A DNA stretch of 64,000 nt from Agrilactobacillus yilanensis (GCF_003946725.1 NZ_RHOY01000014.1:1-64000); one strand, 5' to 3'; shown: positions 34,945 to 44,356, counted from the stretch's first letter. Made by a program: numbers and translations. The notes: generated from the sequence alone by a model not told the origin.

Positions 34945-36090
34945 TTATGGTTCAAAGCTTTGCGGCTTGACGTCAGTTTGTTTGAAATAATAACGCATTG
35001 CCTCTAGGATTCGTTCGGCTGCATGACCATCCCCATAAGGATTTTTGGCCTGCGCCATCTTATCGTAGGCTGCTTTATCTTCTAACAATGCCAACATCCC
35101 TGCTTCAACCGCTGCCGCCTGTGTGCCGACAAGTTTCAAAGTCCCAGCCGCAACACCTTCTGGCCGCTCCGTTGTATCCCGCAGAACTAAGACGGGTTTG
35201 CCTAAGGAAGGCGCTTCTTCTTGCACGCCCCCAGAGTCTGTCATAATAAAGTAGCTGCGTGCTGCTAAATTGTGAAAATCTACCACATCCAGCGGATCAA
35301 TCAAATGAATCCGAGGATGATTGCCCAAAATATCATTGGCTGCTTCTTGAACTACTGGATTCAAATGAACCGGATAAATAATTTCCACATCATCATGTTG
35401 TTCAACCACTGACCGCATCACCTTAAAGACGCGCCGCATAGGTTCGCCTTGATTTTCCCGGCGATGCATCGTCACTAAGATGAGGCGTTTTTTAGGATCA
35501 ATCAAATCCAAAATATCATGATGATAATCTTTAGAAACCGTTTGTTTCAGAGCATCAATTGCCGTATTCCCAGTGATGAAAATCTCTGATTGGGGATGAT
35601 TTTCTTTTAGCAGATTAGCCTGACTTTGCGTGGTTGGCGCAAAATAGAGATCACTTAAAACATCCGTTAGCTGCCGATTCATTTCCTCTGGATAAGGGGA
35701 ATATTTTTGCCAAGTCCGTAAGCCCGCTTCCACGTGACCAACTTTCACTTGATGATAAAAAGCACTAATACTAGCCGCAAAAGTAGTTGTCGTGTCCCCA
35801 TGAACTAAAACAATATCGGGCTGTTCTGCGGCAATTACCTTATCTAAGTTCAAAATAACATTACTCGTAATATCGCTTAACGTCTGCCGGTTCTTCATAA
35901 TATCCAAATCGTAATCCGGTGTAATATGAAAAATTTCTAAAACTTGATCCAACATTTGTCGATGCTGGGCAGTCACTGTTGTGATCGTTTCAAATTGATC
36001 TGGGCGCTGATTTAACGCTAATACAAGTGGGGCCATTTTAATCGCTTCTGGTCTTGTGCCAAAAACGGTCATAACTTTAATTTTCTTCAA
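34945..36090 (-). CDS. wecB: UDP-N-acetylglucosamine 2-epimerase (non-hydrolysing)
   Basis: Interconverts UDP-GlcNAc and UDP-ManNAc for teichoic-acid linkage units or capsule. 381 residues. FGTRPEAIKMAPLV (~10-23), GHVEAGLRT (~118), HRRENQG (~208) and TDSGGVQEEAPSLGKPVLVL with TERPEG (~285-312). TTG start with AAGGAG 7 nt upstream. Monocistronic with its own terminator. Confidence 0.94.
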   Translation of the reverse strand: MKKIKVMTVFGTRPEAIKMAPLVLALNQRPDQFETITTVTAQHRQMLDQVLEIFHITPDYDLDIMKNRQTLSDITSNVILNLDKVIAAEQPDIVLVHGDTTTTFAASISAFYHQVKVGHVEAGLRTWQKYSPYPEEMNRQLTDVLSDLYFAPTTQSQANLLKENHPQSEIFITGNTAIDALKQTVSKDYHHDILDLIDPKKRLILVTMHRRENQGEPMRRVFKVMRSVVEQHDDVEIIYPVHLNPVVQEAANDILGNHPRIHLIDPLDVVDFHNLAARSYFIMTDSGGVQEEAPSLGKPVLVLRDTTERPEGVAAGTLKLVGTQAAAVEAGMLALLEDKAAYDKMAQAKNPYGDGHAAERILEAMRYYFKQTDVKPQSFEP

Positions 36091-36169
36091 AATAAATCTC
36101 CTTGACTCTAAAAATTAATACTAAATTGTATTATACATCATCTATAAATCATCAGATAATGGGTACGCC

Positions 36170-36763
36170 CTATGATACCATATGTTCTTGTATTGCATCG
36201 TCTGAAGCTGTGCCAGCCGTTCGAATAGTAGTTTCAATTTGTGATTCGATAAATTGAATCATTTGCGCTTGTGTCAAATCAATATATTCTGCAGAGTAAA
36301 GCGTTGCGATCCCCGTCGCTGCAATCCAGCAGTGCAAAATAATTTCATTTTTCAGCTTGTCAGGCAGCGCTTTCATCTTTTCGTCAGCAGCCATTTTTTC
36401 ATAAGCCGTTTCGTAAACAAAATCGCGCATGGCACTCACCCCAAAGTGATCATCCACAAAAATAGCCTGATATAGTGCCCGATTCGTCCGAGCTAAGTCA
36501 ATATGTGCTAAAAAGATATTCACTAGCGCGTTGTCATAATAATGCTGACTGTAAACTTTTGTTTGTAAATAATTTTGTACCTTTGCTAAAACTGTGTTTT
36601 TCAAATCTCCCATACAAGAGAACTCCAAATAAATGGGTTGTGTTGAACAGTTCATAAATTTTGCTAAATTACGTGCTGTAAAATTTGAAAAGCCTTGTTC
36701 AACTACTAAATCAAATGCCGCATTCAAAATATTGTCTCTCGTAATCGTCTTTTTCCGAGCCAA
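36170..36763 (-). CDS. TetR family transcriptional regulator
   Basis: About 197 residues. N-terminal helix-turn-helix (KKTITRDNILNAAFDLVVEQGFSNFTARNLAKFMNCSTQPIY as a whole, ~3-45), then an all-helical ligand domain. A TTG at 36763 gives the usual MARKK-type N-terminus and has AAGGGTGAG just upstream; GTG at 36772 and ATG at 36814 are in frame. No adjacent co-directional target, so the regulon is unknown. Its 3' end lies 80 bp from wecB. Confidence 0.87.
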   Translation of the reverse strand: MARKKTITRDNILNAAFDLVVEQGFSNFTARNLAKFMNCSTQPIYLEFSCMGDLKNTVLAKVQNYLQTKVYSQHYYDNALVNIFLAHIDLARTNRALYQAIFVDDHFGVSAMRDFVYETAYEKMAADEKMKALPDKLKNEIILHCWIAATGIATLYSAEYIDLTQAQMIQFIESQIETTIRTAGTASDDAIQEHMVS

Positions 36764-37095
36764 AGAACTCACCCTTTTTCCGCCTGAGTTACCCCAGGAC
36801 AAATTTCCATGCATGTTATAATCTTATCATATCTGTAAATCTCTAAAATAACAATATTTTTATGTTTTTTTATTAATATTTTGTGTAACTAATATCAAGT
36901 ATAAATATTTTACGATATATCAGATACCCTTTACTAACTATTCGTAAATAGCGGTTCTATACCAACACACAAATAATAACACACAGATCACCATTTTTTA
37001 AACAAAAAAATTGTGTTAAATGTCGCAAATTATCCCGTTATTTTAACAAGTAGATAACAGAATTAAATTCCAACCAATTTTAAAGGAGTCTTTTT

Positions 37096-38331
37096 ATGTC
37101 TCAACCTACCTTTAATCAACAATTAAAAAAATATGCCCAGTTAATCGTCAAAACCGGGATTAATGTCCAGGCTGGTGATACCGTTGTCCTGCAAATTGCG
37201 GTTACTCAAACACAGCTGGCACATCACATTGTTCAGCAAGCTTATACTCTAGGGGCTGCCGAAGTTTTAGTCGTTTGGGCTGATTCTTTCGTCCAAAAGC
37301 AATTGCTCACCCAAGCCGACAAGACCCGCTTAACCGCTCAACCCGATTACCGTAAAGCAGAAATCGATTACTGGCTCAGTCATCAAGCTAAACGTATTTC
37401 TGTCATGTCCACTGCACCAAATGCTTTAGCCGATGTTGATCCTGAGCGCATTCATCTTTTTCAAACTGCCGCTGGCCAATTACAGCAAACTTTGCGTCGA
37501 GCCACTCAAAATAATGATGTCAGCTGGACTGTTGTCGCTGCAGCAGAACCTGACTGGGCGCAAATTGTTTTCCCAGATTTAACACCAACCGCTGCCGAAG
37601 CGGCCCTTTGGCAAGAAATTTTTAAGACAACCCGCGTCGATCAGCCGGATCCTGTACAAGCTTGGGCGGCCCATGATGCTCAATTACGGCAAAAAGCGAC
37701 TTGGCTCAATGACTTACAGTTTGATGCCCTGCACTATCAAGCACCAGGTACGGATTTAACCGTGGGCTTACCTAAAGCTCATTTTTGGTCCGCAGCCAGC
37801 AGTCAAAATGCCCACGGCCAACGATTTATGGCTAATATGCCCACGGAAGAGGTCTTTACCGCCCCGGATCACCGGCGCATTGACGGTACCGTTACGGCCA
37901 CAAAACCCTTGAGTTACGCCGGTCAAATGCTAGATGGTCTCGAATTTACCTTTAAAGCAGGTCAAGTTGTTCAGGCCACCGCCAAAACTGGGCAGACGCT
38001 GTTGACGCAACTTTTATCCACCGATGATGGTGCCAAAAGTCTCGGTGAAGTGGCGCTAGTTCCAGTGACATCTCCAATCGCCCAAGCTGATTTAGTTTTC
38101 CACAATACATTATTTGACGAAAATGCCTCAAATCATTTGGCTTTAGGGTCAGCCTACCCATTTTCAATTAAAGCGGGCACAAAAATGAATCCGCTGGCCC
38201 TGCAAAAAGCGGGTCTAAATCAAAGTTTGATTCATGTGGATTTCATGGTAGGCTCTGAACAAATGGCTATTGATGGCTTAACTAAAACCGGTCAGGTAGT
38301 TCCTATCTTTAGAAATGGCACTTGGGTCTAG
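37096..38331 (+). CDS. pepS: Aminopeptidase, M29 family (PepS/AmpS)
   Basis: 411 residues. Two-metal aminopeptidase of the thermophilic type found in lactic acid bacteria, where PepS trims peptides. Metal-binding and catalytic residues lie in MPTEEVFTAPD (~250), GEVALVP (~317), FDENASNHLALGSAY (~340-355) and HVDFMVGS (~380). RBS AAAGGAG. The upstream 280 bp contains no gene. Confidence 0.93.
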   Translation: MSQPTFNQQLKKYAQLIVKTGINVQAGDTVVLQIAVTQTQLAHHIVQQAYTLGAAEVLVVWADSFVQKQLLTQADKTRLTAQPDYRKAEIDYWLSHQAKRISVMSTAPNALADVDPERIHLFQTAAGQLQQTLRRATQNNDVSWTVVAAAEPDWAQIVFPDLTPTAAEAALWQEIFKTTRVDQPDPVQAWAAHDAQLRQKATWLNDLQFDALHYQAPGTDLTVGLPKAHFWSAASSQNAHGQRFMANMPTEEVFTAPDHRRIDGTVTATKPLSYAGQMLDGLEFTFKAGQVVQATAKTGQTLLTQLLSTDDGAKSLGEVALVPVTSPIAQADLVFHNTLFDENASNHLALGSAYPFSIKAGTKMNPLALQKAGLNQSLIHVDFMVGSEQMAIDGLTKTGQVVPIFRNGTWV

Positions 38332-38342
38332 CGGATACTGTC

Positions 38343-38371
38343 AAAAAATGTAAGTTGATCGCACATTTTTG
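38343..38371 (+). terminator. Possible weak terminator of pepS
   Basis: AAAAATGT/ACATTTTT stem with an 11-nt loop shortly after the pepS stop. It is A/T-rich and may be leaky. Confidence 0.45.
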
Positions 38372-38454
38372 CAAGCTGGTTTAATCAAAATCCATCTACA
38401 ATAAGATTACCTAATTAACGCTGCTGCGCTACGGCACTCGGAGGTGATCTCATA

Positions 38455-39699
38455 ATGATACTCAAAATATTGTTGCTGATTTCTTTAATTTATTTTTTGA
38501 TTCTGTTATTTTGGTTTGTTGGCATGGGCTCTGTAGCACTTTACAAAAGCCGTCATCTCAGCAAACACTATGACATTAAACAACCGCATCAATTATTTTT
38601 ATTTGTTCCGGCCCTTAACGAACAGGCTGTCATTGTGGACACGATCACATCAGAACTCAAACAATTGCGTTTATTGCCCACCAGTATTGCACCGTGTTTT
38701 GTCATTATTGATGACGCTTCTAACGACGGTACCACCGAAATTTTACAACAGCTATCTGACCCATTGTTATATGTCATCCATCGCAAAAAGCCACAGGCAC
38801 AAACTGGTAAAGGGGATGCTTTAAACGATGCTTTTCAAAGGGTTCAGCAGACTTTTAAACCGGATCAACAAGCTATTTATGGTGTCTTAGATGCGGATGC
38901 CTTCATGGCGGCAACAGATCTCGAGAATGTAATTTACTGTTTTGAAAATCGGGATGTTCAACTGATTCAAACAAATATCGGGATGTCTAATTACAATGAT
39001 AATTGGATTACCCGCGGCCAGGACTTTGAATTTTTTGCCAATAATGCCTTAATTCAAAGCATCCGTAACATCACCCATACTGCGATTGCTTCTGGCAATG
39101 GTCAGTTCATGACGCAGTCTTATTTAGACGCTGTCACTTGGGGCAATAGTTTGCTTGAGGACTGCGAGTTCACCATTCGTGGTTTTTTAAAAGGTTATCA
39201 AACTTACTTTTTAAGAAGCGCCATCGTTTACCAGCAGGCGATTGATGAACTGCGGCCGTTAATGACCCAAAGAACCCGCTGGTGCCAAGGTTCCTTGCAA
39301 TGCATCCCCCGTTATTTAGGCGCCCTTATTTTTTCTAAAAAAATGATGCTGATTCAAAAATTAGATATTATCTTGTTTTTACTTGTGCCTATAGCCGGGA
39401 TTACTTTTATTATTAGCAACACGGTTTCCATTTTTGTTCAGCTTTGGCTTATGTATTTATACCGTTATTTCATAGTTTTGATGATTTTGATGGTTATTGT
39501 TTTTCTTTTTTGGTGTTACTTAGTTTATATTTATAGCTATCGAGCCCATCAGCAAAGAGTCATTTCCGCCTTTTTCTTTTTTGTTTTAAATACTTGTTTA
39601 TCAGCTATCCCTTTTCGTGCTTTGGGGCGTTTAGCCTTGAATCGCAAAGATTGGGTTAAAACCGTGCACAAAGTTAATACGCCGATGGATTCGATTTGA
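38455..39699 (+). CDS. Membrane glycosyltransferase, family 2
   Basis: 414 residues. An N-terminal membrane helix (~3-28) precedes the GT-A catalytic domain: DDASNDGTTE (~83), VLDADAF (~142), ASGNGQF (~217), LLEDCEF (~238) and QRTRWCQG (~270). This D-D-ED-QxxRW set is typical of processive beta-glycan synthases and related transferases. Two or three C-terminal helices follow (~300-385). Strong RBS GGAGGTGAT. No dedicated partner genes, so the polymer is unknown. Confidence 0.92.
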   Translation: MILKILLLISLIYFLILLFWFVGMGSVALYKSRHLSKHYDIKQPHQLFLFVPALNEQAVIVDTITSELKQLRLLPTSIAPCFVIIDDASNDGTTEILQQLSDPLLYVIHRKKPQAQTGKGDALNDAFQRVQQTFKPDQQAIYGVLDADAFMAATDLENVIYCFENRDVQLIQTNIGMSNYNDNWITRGQDFEFFANNALIQSIRNITHTAIASGNGQFMTQSYLDAVTWGNSLLEDCEFTIRGFLKGYQTYFLRSAIVYQQAIDELRPLMTQRTRWCQGSLQCIPRYLGALIFSKKMMLIQKLDIILFLLVPIAGITFIISNTVSIFVQLWLMYLYRYFIVLMILMVIVFLFWCYLVYIYSYRAHQQRVISAFFFFVLNTCLSAIPFRALGRLALNRKDWVKTVHKVNTPMDSI

Positions 39700-39704
39700 T
39701 GGTT

Positions 39705-39732
39705 TAAAAAAGGCTAATCTTAGCCTTTTTTT
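39705..39732. terminator. Bidirectional terminator between GT2 and GNAT genes
   Basis: AAAAAAGGCTA-ATCT-TAGCCTTTTTT, perfect 11-bp stem with tetraloop, between convergent genes. Confidence 0.95.
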
Positions 39733-39738
39733 AATTAC

Positions 39739-40167
39739 TTAATTAGCTCGCTGCCAAGTCATTTCAAATTCATTTTCACCAGTTGTTTCATCAATATCCT
39801 CTTCATGGATTTTAAAACCAGCCCGCTTGTAAAAATTAACAGCATGTTGGTTTTTTTGATAAACATGTAGGGTTATTCGGGCATGATCGGCTTTAACTGC
39901 TGCCAATAGCGCCTGCCCAATGCCTTTTGATTGTGCTGCTGATGCAACAAAAATACCCGCTAAATAATCTGCCATCAAACCGGCAAAACCTAAAATTTTC
40001 CCATCTATTTCATAAACGTAGATATCAGCTTGCCCCAGCATTGCCCTAGTTTCTTCATAATGACGCTGCCAGTAATCTTGGGGCACAAAATTATGGGCTT
40101 CAAAATTCCCATTTAACCAAATTGTCATGATTTGAGGTTCATCTGCTACTTGCGCTTGTCGAATCAT
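39739..40167 (-). CDS. GNAT family N-acetyltransferase
   Basis: 142 residues. The acetyl-CoA pyrophosphate loop QSKGIGQALLAAV (~83-95) and the late motif NFYKRAGFKIHEE (~115-128) define the family. ATG at 40167 has GGGGAG 9 nt upstream. Substrate unknown. Confidence 0.88.
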   Translation of the reverse strand: MIRQAQVADEPQIMTIWLNGNFEAHNFVPQDYWQRHYEETRAMLGQADIYVYEIDGKILGFAGLMADYLAGIFVASAAQSKGIGQALLAAVKADHARITLHVYQKNQHAVNFYKRAGFKIHEEDIDETTGENEFEMTWQRAN

Positions 40168-40324
40168 TGCATTCAACTCCCCTTGTAATTGTATGACTTT
40201 CAGAAAATAAACCTTACCTATTTTTACTGAACAATAAAATTTTATTATTCAGACTACAACTACTTCCAAAGCATATTATACACATTCACCTTGTGCGTCA
40301 TTAAAATATCTTAGCGCTGGCGTA

Positions 40325-40432
40325 TCAGCCAGTAAATCGTGTTTTTAGTATCCGTAATCGCCCAATGACCATCCCCAAAAGCCAGCGTATTTTCCCTAAA
40401 CGGCGCTTGCTTTTATAATGCGATAAAATCAT
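40325..40432 (-). pseudogene. Small ORF or frameshifted remnant (35 aa) with strong RBS
   Basis: AAGGAG 5 nt before ATG opens a 35-codon frame starting MILSHYKSKRRLG, very basic. A second frame in the same place reads FGDGHWAITDTKNTIYWLIR and ends with TAA at about 40304; it looks more protein-like. One extra A in the AAAA run near codon 7 would join MILSHYK to that frame, giving a 40-residue product. I therefore suspect a frameshifted small gene, though a genuine cationic peptide is possible. Confidence 0.4.
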
Positions 40433-40462
40433 AATTTCTCCTTTTCTTGCACCAAATAATAC

Positions 40463-40499
40463 AAAAAAAGTGTTGGCAGATTTTTATTCACCAACACTC
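40463..40499 (-). terminator. Terminator after tRNA-Arg
   Basis: Minus-strand stem AGTGTTGG/CCAACACT with a 14-nt loop then TTTTTTTG, about 40 bp downstream of the tRNA. Confidence 0.9.
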
Positions 40500-40536
40500 T
40501 AAACTATAAAACGAGTTATTCATTTATTTCTTTTAG

Positions 40537-40610
40537 TGTCCCCGGCCAGAATTGAACTGGCGACCTACCGCTTAGGAGGCGGTTGCTCTATCCTGCTGAG
40601 CCACGGAGAC
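40537..40610 (-). tRNA. tRNA-Arg (anticodon CCU)
   Basis: Full cloverleaf on the minus strand: acceptor GTCTCCG/CGGGGAC, D arm GCTCAGCAGGATAGAGC, anticodon stem ACCGC/GCGGT with loop CTCCTAA, T arm with GTTCAATTC, discriminator A. 74 nt, no encoded CCA. Reads the AGG codon. Confidence 0.97.
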
Positions 40611-40646
40611 AAAATAAAAGTGACAGTACTAAATATTTTGCCACTT
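40611..40646 (-). terminator. Terminator between DUF3284 gene and tRNA-Arg
   Basis: Minus-strand stem AAGTGGCA/TGTCACTT (one mismatch region) with TTTTATTTT after it. Confidence 0.65.
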
Positions 40647-40669
40647 TCTAGAATATTTGTAAAGTTTTC

Positions 40670-41083
40670 TTAGTAAGATTCCTCGATTTGATTCCAAATT
40701 CGACGTAAATTGCGTTTATGCATATTGTCTAAAAAAGTCTCTTTTAATTTTTCTTTTGCGCGATCAAAAAGGCCACTGGTTACAATGTTTTCTGAATAAG
40801 TCAATTCAAAAGATTGATCATTCAAAGGTTTTAAGTCATAACTAACTGCCGTCTTAACCGCCTCTACTTCGGACGTAAAGTGGTAGCTGCGATCTGGGAC
40901 AACTTTAGTAATCGTTACGATATTGTCCTCATTATTAGACATCTTTCGAATGTATTGCAAACCTTGCAATTGATCCAAACGAACACTTTGACCTTTGTAG
41001 CGCTGAACATCATATAAAACTGGGTCAATCAGCATCTTATAGAAAAATGTCGTTGGAATATTGAGTACTTGTTTTAGTTCCAT
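40670..41083 (-). CDS. DUF3284 domain protein
   Basis: 137 residues, soluble. Matches the DUF3284 family typical of Lactobacillales, often encoded beside lactose/cellobiose-type PTS components, in length and start (MELKQVLNIPTTFFYKML...). The fold looks START/polyketide-cyclase-like. ATG at 41083 with GGAG 8 nt upstream. 26 nt downstream of a PTS IIA gene, so co-transcribed. Role unknown. Confidence 0.85.
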   Translation of the reverse strand: MELKQVLNIPTTFFYKMLIDPVLYDVQRYKGQSVRLDQLQGLQYIRKMSNNEDNIVTITKVVPDRSYHFTSEVEAVKTAVSYDLKPLNDQSFELTYSENIVTSGLFDRAKEKLKETFLDNMHKRNLRRIWNQIEESY

Positions 41084-41109
41084 AGCAATCACTCCATGTT
41101 TGTCAAAAC

Positions 41110-41445
41110 TTACTGTTTTGCTTGTCGTTGATATAAAGTAATAAACTCATCAGCCAAGTCACGAATCGTAATCGCATTCATCAAATGATCTTGGCCATGA
41201 ATCATGAGTAATGTAATATTCACCGGTTCTCCACTAGCTTCAGCGGTCAACAGGGCTGTTTCTTTAGTGTGCGCTTCTTTAATATAAGTATCCGCCTCAG
41301 CCAATTTAGCGGCTGCCGTTTCAAAGTCTCCCATTCGTGCTGCTTTAATTGCAGCCATTGCACTACTTCTAGCATTACCGCCATTCACGATCAAATTCAT
41401 TGCAGCATCTAAGTTTTCGTTGCTCTGTGTGTTTGATTTCATCAT
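41110..41445 (-). CDS. PTS lactose/cellobiose-family IIA component
   Basis: About 111 residues, three-helix IIA protein. The phosphorylated His is expected in the late MIHGQDHLMNAI segment (~80). No IIB or IIC gene is nearby, so it is an orphan IIA that may serve permeases elsewhere or have a regulatory function. ATG-ATG start near 41445 with GAGGGGA upstream. Paired with DUF3284. Confidence 0.9.
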   Translation of the reverse strand: MMKSNTQSNENLDAAMNLIVNGGNARSSAMAAIKAARMGDFETAAAKLAEADTYIKEAHTKETALLTAEASGEPVNITLLMIHGQDHLMNAITIRDLADEFITLYQRQAKQ

Positions 41446-41507
41446 GAATCCCCTCATTTGATTAAAAATTAGCTTCATTTCGTCCTGGGTAAATTATACA
41501 CCAGTTC

Positions 41508-42755
41508 TTACTTTTTTTGTTTTGGCTTACCTTTATTTTTTCGTTGCCTTAGATGTTTATTTTTCTTAACTGGTTTTTCTGCCGATTTTGCAACTGGCGC
41601 TGTTGTTGTTTTAGCTGCTTTATTTTTAGCCTTTTTAGCCGTTGTCCCAGCAGCTGGCCGCTTCGTTGTCAAATGACCGTCTACTAAATAAACTTGCTGT
41701 AGCGCAACTTCTGTACCTAGTTGTTGCTGCAATAGCCGGCGATCATGATCATTGCCCAAACTTAAAACAGTCCCTTGTTTATGCATCCGTCCTGTACGGC
41801 CGCTACGATGAATATACTCCGTCTTACTTTCTGGCAGATCATAGTTAATGACCATAGATAAATCTTCAATATCTAATCCACGGGCCGCCACATCGGTCGC
41901 CAACATTAAATTCAATTTGTGTTTTCTAAAATCTTGCAGTGCTAATTGCCGCCGCTGAGCATCCTTACGGCCATCCAAAATCGCTGTATTAACCCGCCAA
42001 TCTTCTAAAATATGATTGGTTTTGATCAGTTGATTTTTTTGTCTGAAAAAAGCAACACCATAAAATGACTTTTGTCGACTTAATTCTTTTAAAACAACCG
42101 CTTTGCCCCGGGGACTCGTCTGTAAAAAGAGGTGCCGTACCTTACTGGTATGCACTAACTGCTGCCGGGTATCAATGGTTGTCAGCTGAATACGATTAGC
42201 CTTAGCAAACTCCGTCACCGCTTGTGATGTTGTGGCACCAAAGAAACCTACTTGTAATGGTTTTGGTAAATGATCCAACACCATCTGTAGTTTTTCTTGG
42301 CCATTTTCAAACAGCAGCGCATCGGCTTCATCCAAAATCAACGTTTTAAGTTGTTTACTCTTAACTTTATTTTTATTGAGCAACTCCATCAGTCGCCCTA
42401 CTGTGGCAATGATAACTTCGGGTTTTGCCTTTAGTTTTTCAATTTGCCGCTGCACATTGGCATTTCCGGTAACCACCGTTTGTTTTAAACCCAAAGCCTG
42501 TACAAAAGGCTGAATCGCTGCCCGCATTTGATGGGCTAATTCTTGAGAAGAGACTAAAATGATTAATTGTAAGCCGGAGCCAGCCTCAATATTTTGTAAA
42601 ATTGGTAGACTAAAAGCTAAGGTTTTCCCGGTACCGGTTGGGGCTAAGCCTTGTAAAGACTGTCCTGATGCCAATGGTTCAAAAACTTTGGCTTGAATTT
42701 CTGTAGGTTGGTCAAACCCTTGCTGATGCCATGCTTCTGTGATAGTTTCGTTCAT
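41508..42755 (-). CDS. DEAD-box RNA helicase (YfmL-like)
   Basis: 415 residues. Q motif (GFDQPTEIQ), motif I APTGTGKT (~38), Ib TVGRL, II LDEADALL (~141), III GAT, V ATDVAARGLD (~285) and VI HRSGRTGR (~315). The C-terminus is a Lys/Ala-rich low-complexity tail (~365-415), likely RNA-binding. Probably assists ribosome assembly or RNA folding. Follows the oxidoreductase gene by 17 nt. Confidence 0.93.
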   Translation of the reverse strand: MNETITEAWHQQGFDQPTEIQAKVFEPLASGQSLQGLAPTGTGKTLAFSLPILQNIEAGSGLQLIILVSSQELAHQMRAAIQPFVQALGLKQTVVTGNANVQRQIEKLKAKPEVIIATVGRLMELLNKNKVKSKQLKTLILDEADALLFENGQEKLQMVLDHLPKPLQVGFFGATTSQAVTEFAKANRIQLTTIDTRQQLVHTSKVRHLFLQTSPRGKAVVLKELSRQKSFYGVAFFRQKNQLIKTNHILEDWRVNTAILDGRKDAQRRQLALQDFRKHKLNLMLATDVAARGLDIEDLSMVINYDLPESKTEYIHRSGRTGRMHKQGTVLSLGNDHDRRLLQQQLGTEVALQQVYLVDGHLTTKRPAAGTTAKKAKNKAAKTTTAPVAKSAEKPVKKNKHLRQRKNKGKPKQKK

Positions 42756-42772
42756 TAATTTTTTAAACCTTT

Positions 42773-43765
42773 CTATTGATCCGCAGGCAAATTAAACCCG
42801 GCGGATTGTCGTAAATTGTACATCGTTTGATTAACAGCAACGCTTAATTGATTCAGCTTCTGGAAAGTTTGCCGATCTTGCTGGGCAATAATCGTTGCAA
42901 AATCTTGAGCTTCATGAATCATCGGATTTGCTGCAGGTTTTTCACTTAAAAGTTCTGCTGCCGCGTCAGGTGCTCTTGTCAAAGTAACTTCATTAAATTC
43001 CCCAGCATTATCAATACGTAAAGTTTGTTTCCCGCAATAAATTTCAGAGGCTAAAGTCGACTGGACGTTTTTCCCCATATTTAAAGTAACTTCAAAATCT
43101 GGATAATTCAAAATTGCAGTGCCGCGGCCATCTACACCGGTCCGTAAAAAGACTGGGTGATACTGCACTTTTTCAGGGACACCAAACCAACTGATTGCAT
43201 TATACACTAAGTACACCCCTAAATCTTGCAAAGCACCGCCCGCAAATTTTGCTGAGAAAATATTTGGTTCTTCACCGGCTAAATACTGGTCAAATCGTGA
43301 GGAATATTTCATGTACGTTAAAAACGCCCCATCTTGATGATCAAAACCTTGAATTGTTTTTGTCACCGTTTGAAAGTTCGGTTCATGGATCTGCCGGGCA
43401 GCTTCAAAATAATAGACTTTAGGATGGGCGACTAATGCAGCCTGAATTGCGGCCATTTCAGTAGGATTTACTGCTGCCGGTTTTTCAACAATCACATGTT
43501 TGTCCGCATTAATGACAGTTAGTGCTTGAGGGGCGTGCAAGCTATTTGGTGAGGCAATATAAATAATATCAATAGCTTCTGAATTGACAAATTGCGCCAT
43601 GTCTTCGAAATACTGAATCCCCGTTCCAAATTCTTGGCCAAATGCCTGGGCTTTTTCAATGTTTCGAGAGTAAACCCCTGCCAGCGTATATTCTTTAGTT
43701 GCCAATGCAGCCTGAACAAACTGTTTTGTAATCCAATTCGTACCAATAATACCAAGATTTAACAT
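42773..43765 (-). CDS. Gfo/Idh/MocA family oxidoreductase
   Basis: 330 residues. N-terminal Rossmann motif GIIGTNWITKQFV (~5-17), the family EKPAAVNP (~95), and the C-terminal alpha/beta domain with GGALQDLGVYLVY (~175). NAD(P)-dependent dehydrogenase of a sugar or polyol; substrate unknown. First gene of a likely two-gene unit with the helicase. Divergent from the DUF4828 gene. Confidence 0.92.
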   Translation of the reverse strand: MLNLGIIGTNWITKQFVQAALATKEYTLAGVYSRNIEKAQAFGQEFGTGIQYFEDMAQFVNSEAIDIIYIASPNSLHAPQALTVINADKHVIVEKPAAVNPTEMAAIQAALVAHPKVYYFEAARQIHEPNFQTVTKTIQGFDHQDGAFLTYMKYSSRFDQYLAGEEPNIFSAKFAGGALQDLGVYLVYNAISWFGVPEKVQYHPVFLRTGVDGRGTAILNYPDFEVTLNMGKNVQSTLASEIYCGKQTLRIDNAGEFNEVTLTRAPDAAAELLSEKPAANPMIHEAQDFATIIAQQDRQTFQKLNQLSVAVNQTMYNLRQSAGFNLPADQ

Positions 43766-43809
43766 TTAAAACGCCTCCAAGATTAATTTTTATTTAATAG
43801 TCAAAACGA

Positions 43810-43839
43810 TTGAGTTTGTAATCGTGCTAGTGCTATATT
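43810..43839 (+). promoter_or_regulatory. Promoter of the DUF4828 gene
   Basis: TTGAGT (43810-43815), 18-bp spacer, TATATT (43834-43839); the RBS GGAGG follows. Confidence 0.5.
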
Positions 43840-43865
43840 TAATAGTATAGGGAGGAAACAAACGT

Positions 43866-44234
43866 ATGGCAGATATTTTTAAGCAAAGTGCCCAGCGGTT
43901 AAATGATTGGGTGCAAAAGCGTCGCGTCAAGCAGCACGCCCAAGCTGTTGAACATGTAGAACCTGATTATTCAACAATTTTTGCCGGGAAGTGGGCCTTT
44001 ATTGATGCCCATACAAAAAAAGAGCATGCTATGTTGATAGATCAAGACTTAAAAATTACGATCGATCATAAAAAGCTTGACGGTCATATTATTGGTTTGA
44101 GTTCAGAACTTTTAACTTTCCTAGACCATTATGGCTTTCAACTAAAAATTTTTGCGCAAGATCGTCGTCCAGCAAAGATTTATGATGAATCCAGCGGCGA
44201 AACTTATGATATTGTCGATCGTAATACGCCTTGA
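43866..44234 (+). CDS. DUF4828-type small protein
   Basis: 122 residues. A basic N-terminal helix (~1-30) leads into a beta-rich domain (FAGKWAFIDAHTKKEHAMLIDQDLKITID...), the arrangement of lactobacillal DUF4828 proteins. No signal peptide. RBS GGAGG. Function unknown. Confidence 0.75.
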   Translation: MADIFKQSAQRLNDWVQKRRVKQHAQAVEHVEPDYSTIFAGKWAFIDAHTKKEHAMLIDQDLKITIDHKKLDGHIIGLSSELLTFLDHYGFQLKIFAQDRRPAKIYDESSGETYDIVDRNTP

Positions 44235-44356
44235 AGTTATGCCTTATATTGTAACAGTTTCAAAACTTGCTGCCTAGCATTGATCTAAAAAAGCGTTCTA
44301 CCTGAAATTATAATTATTATTCTATTATTCCCTTGGCAGACTAGGTCCAGCATTAA

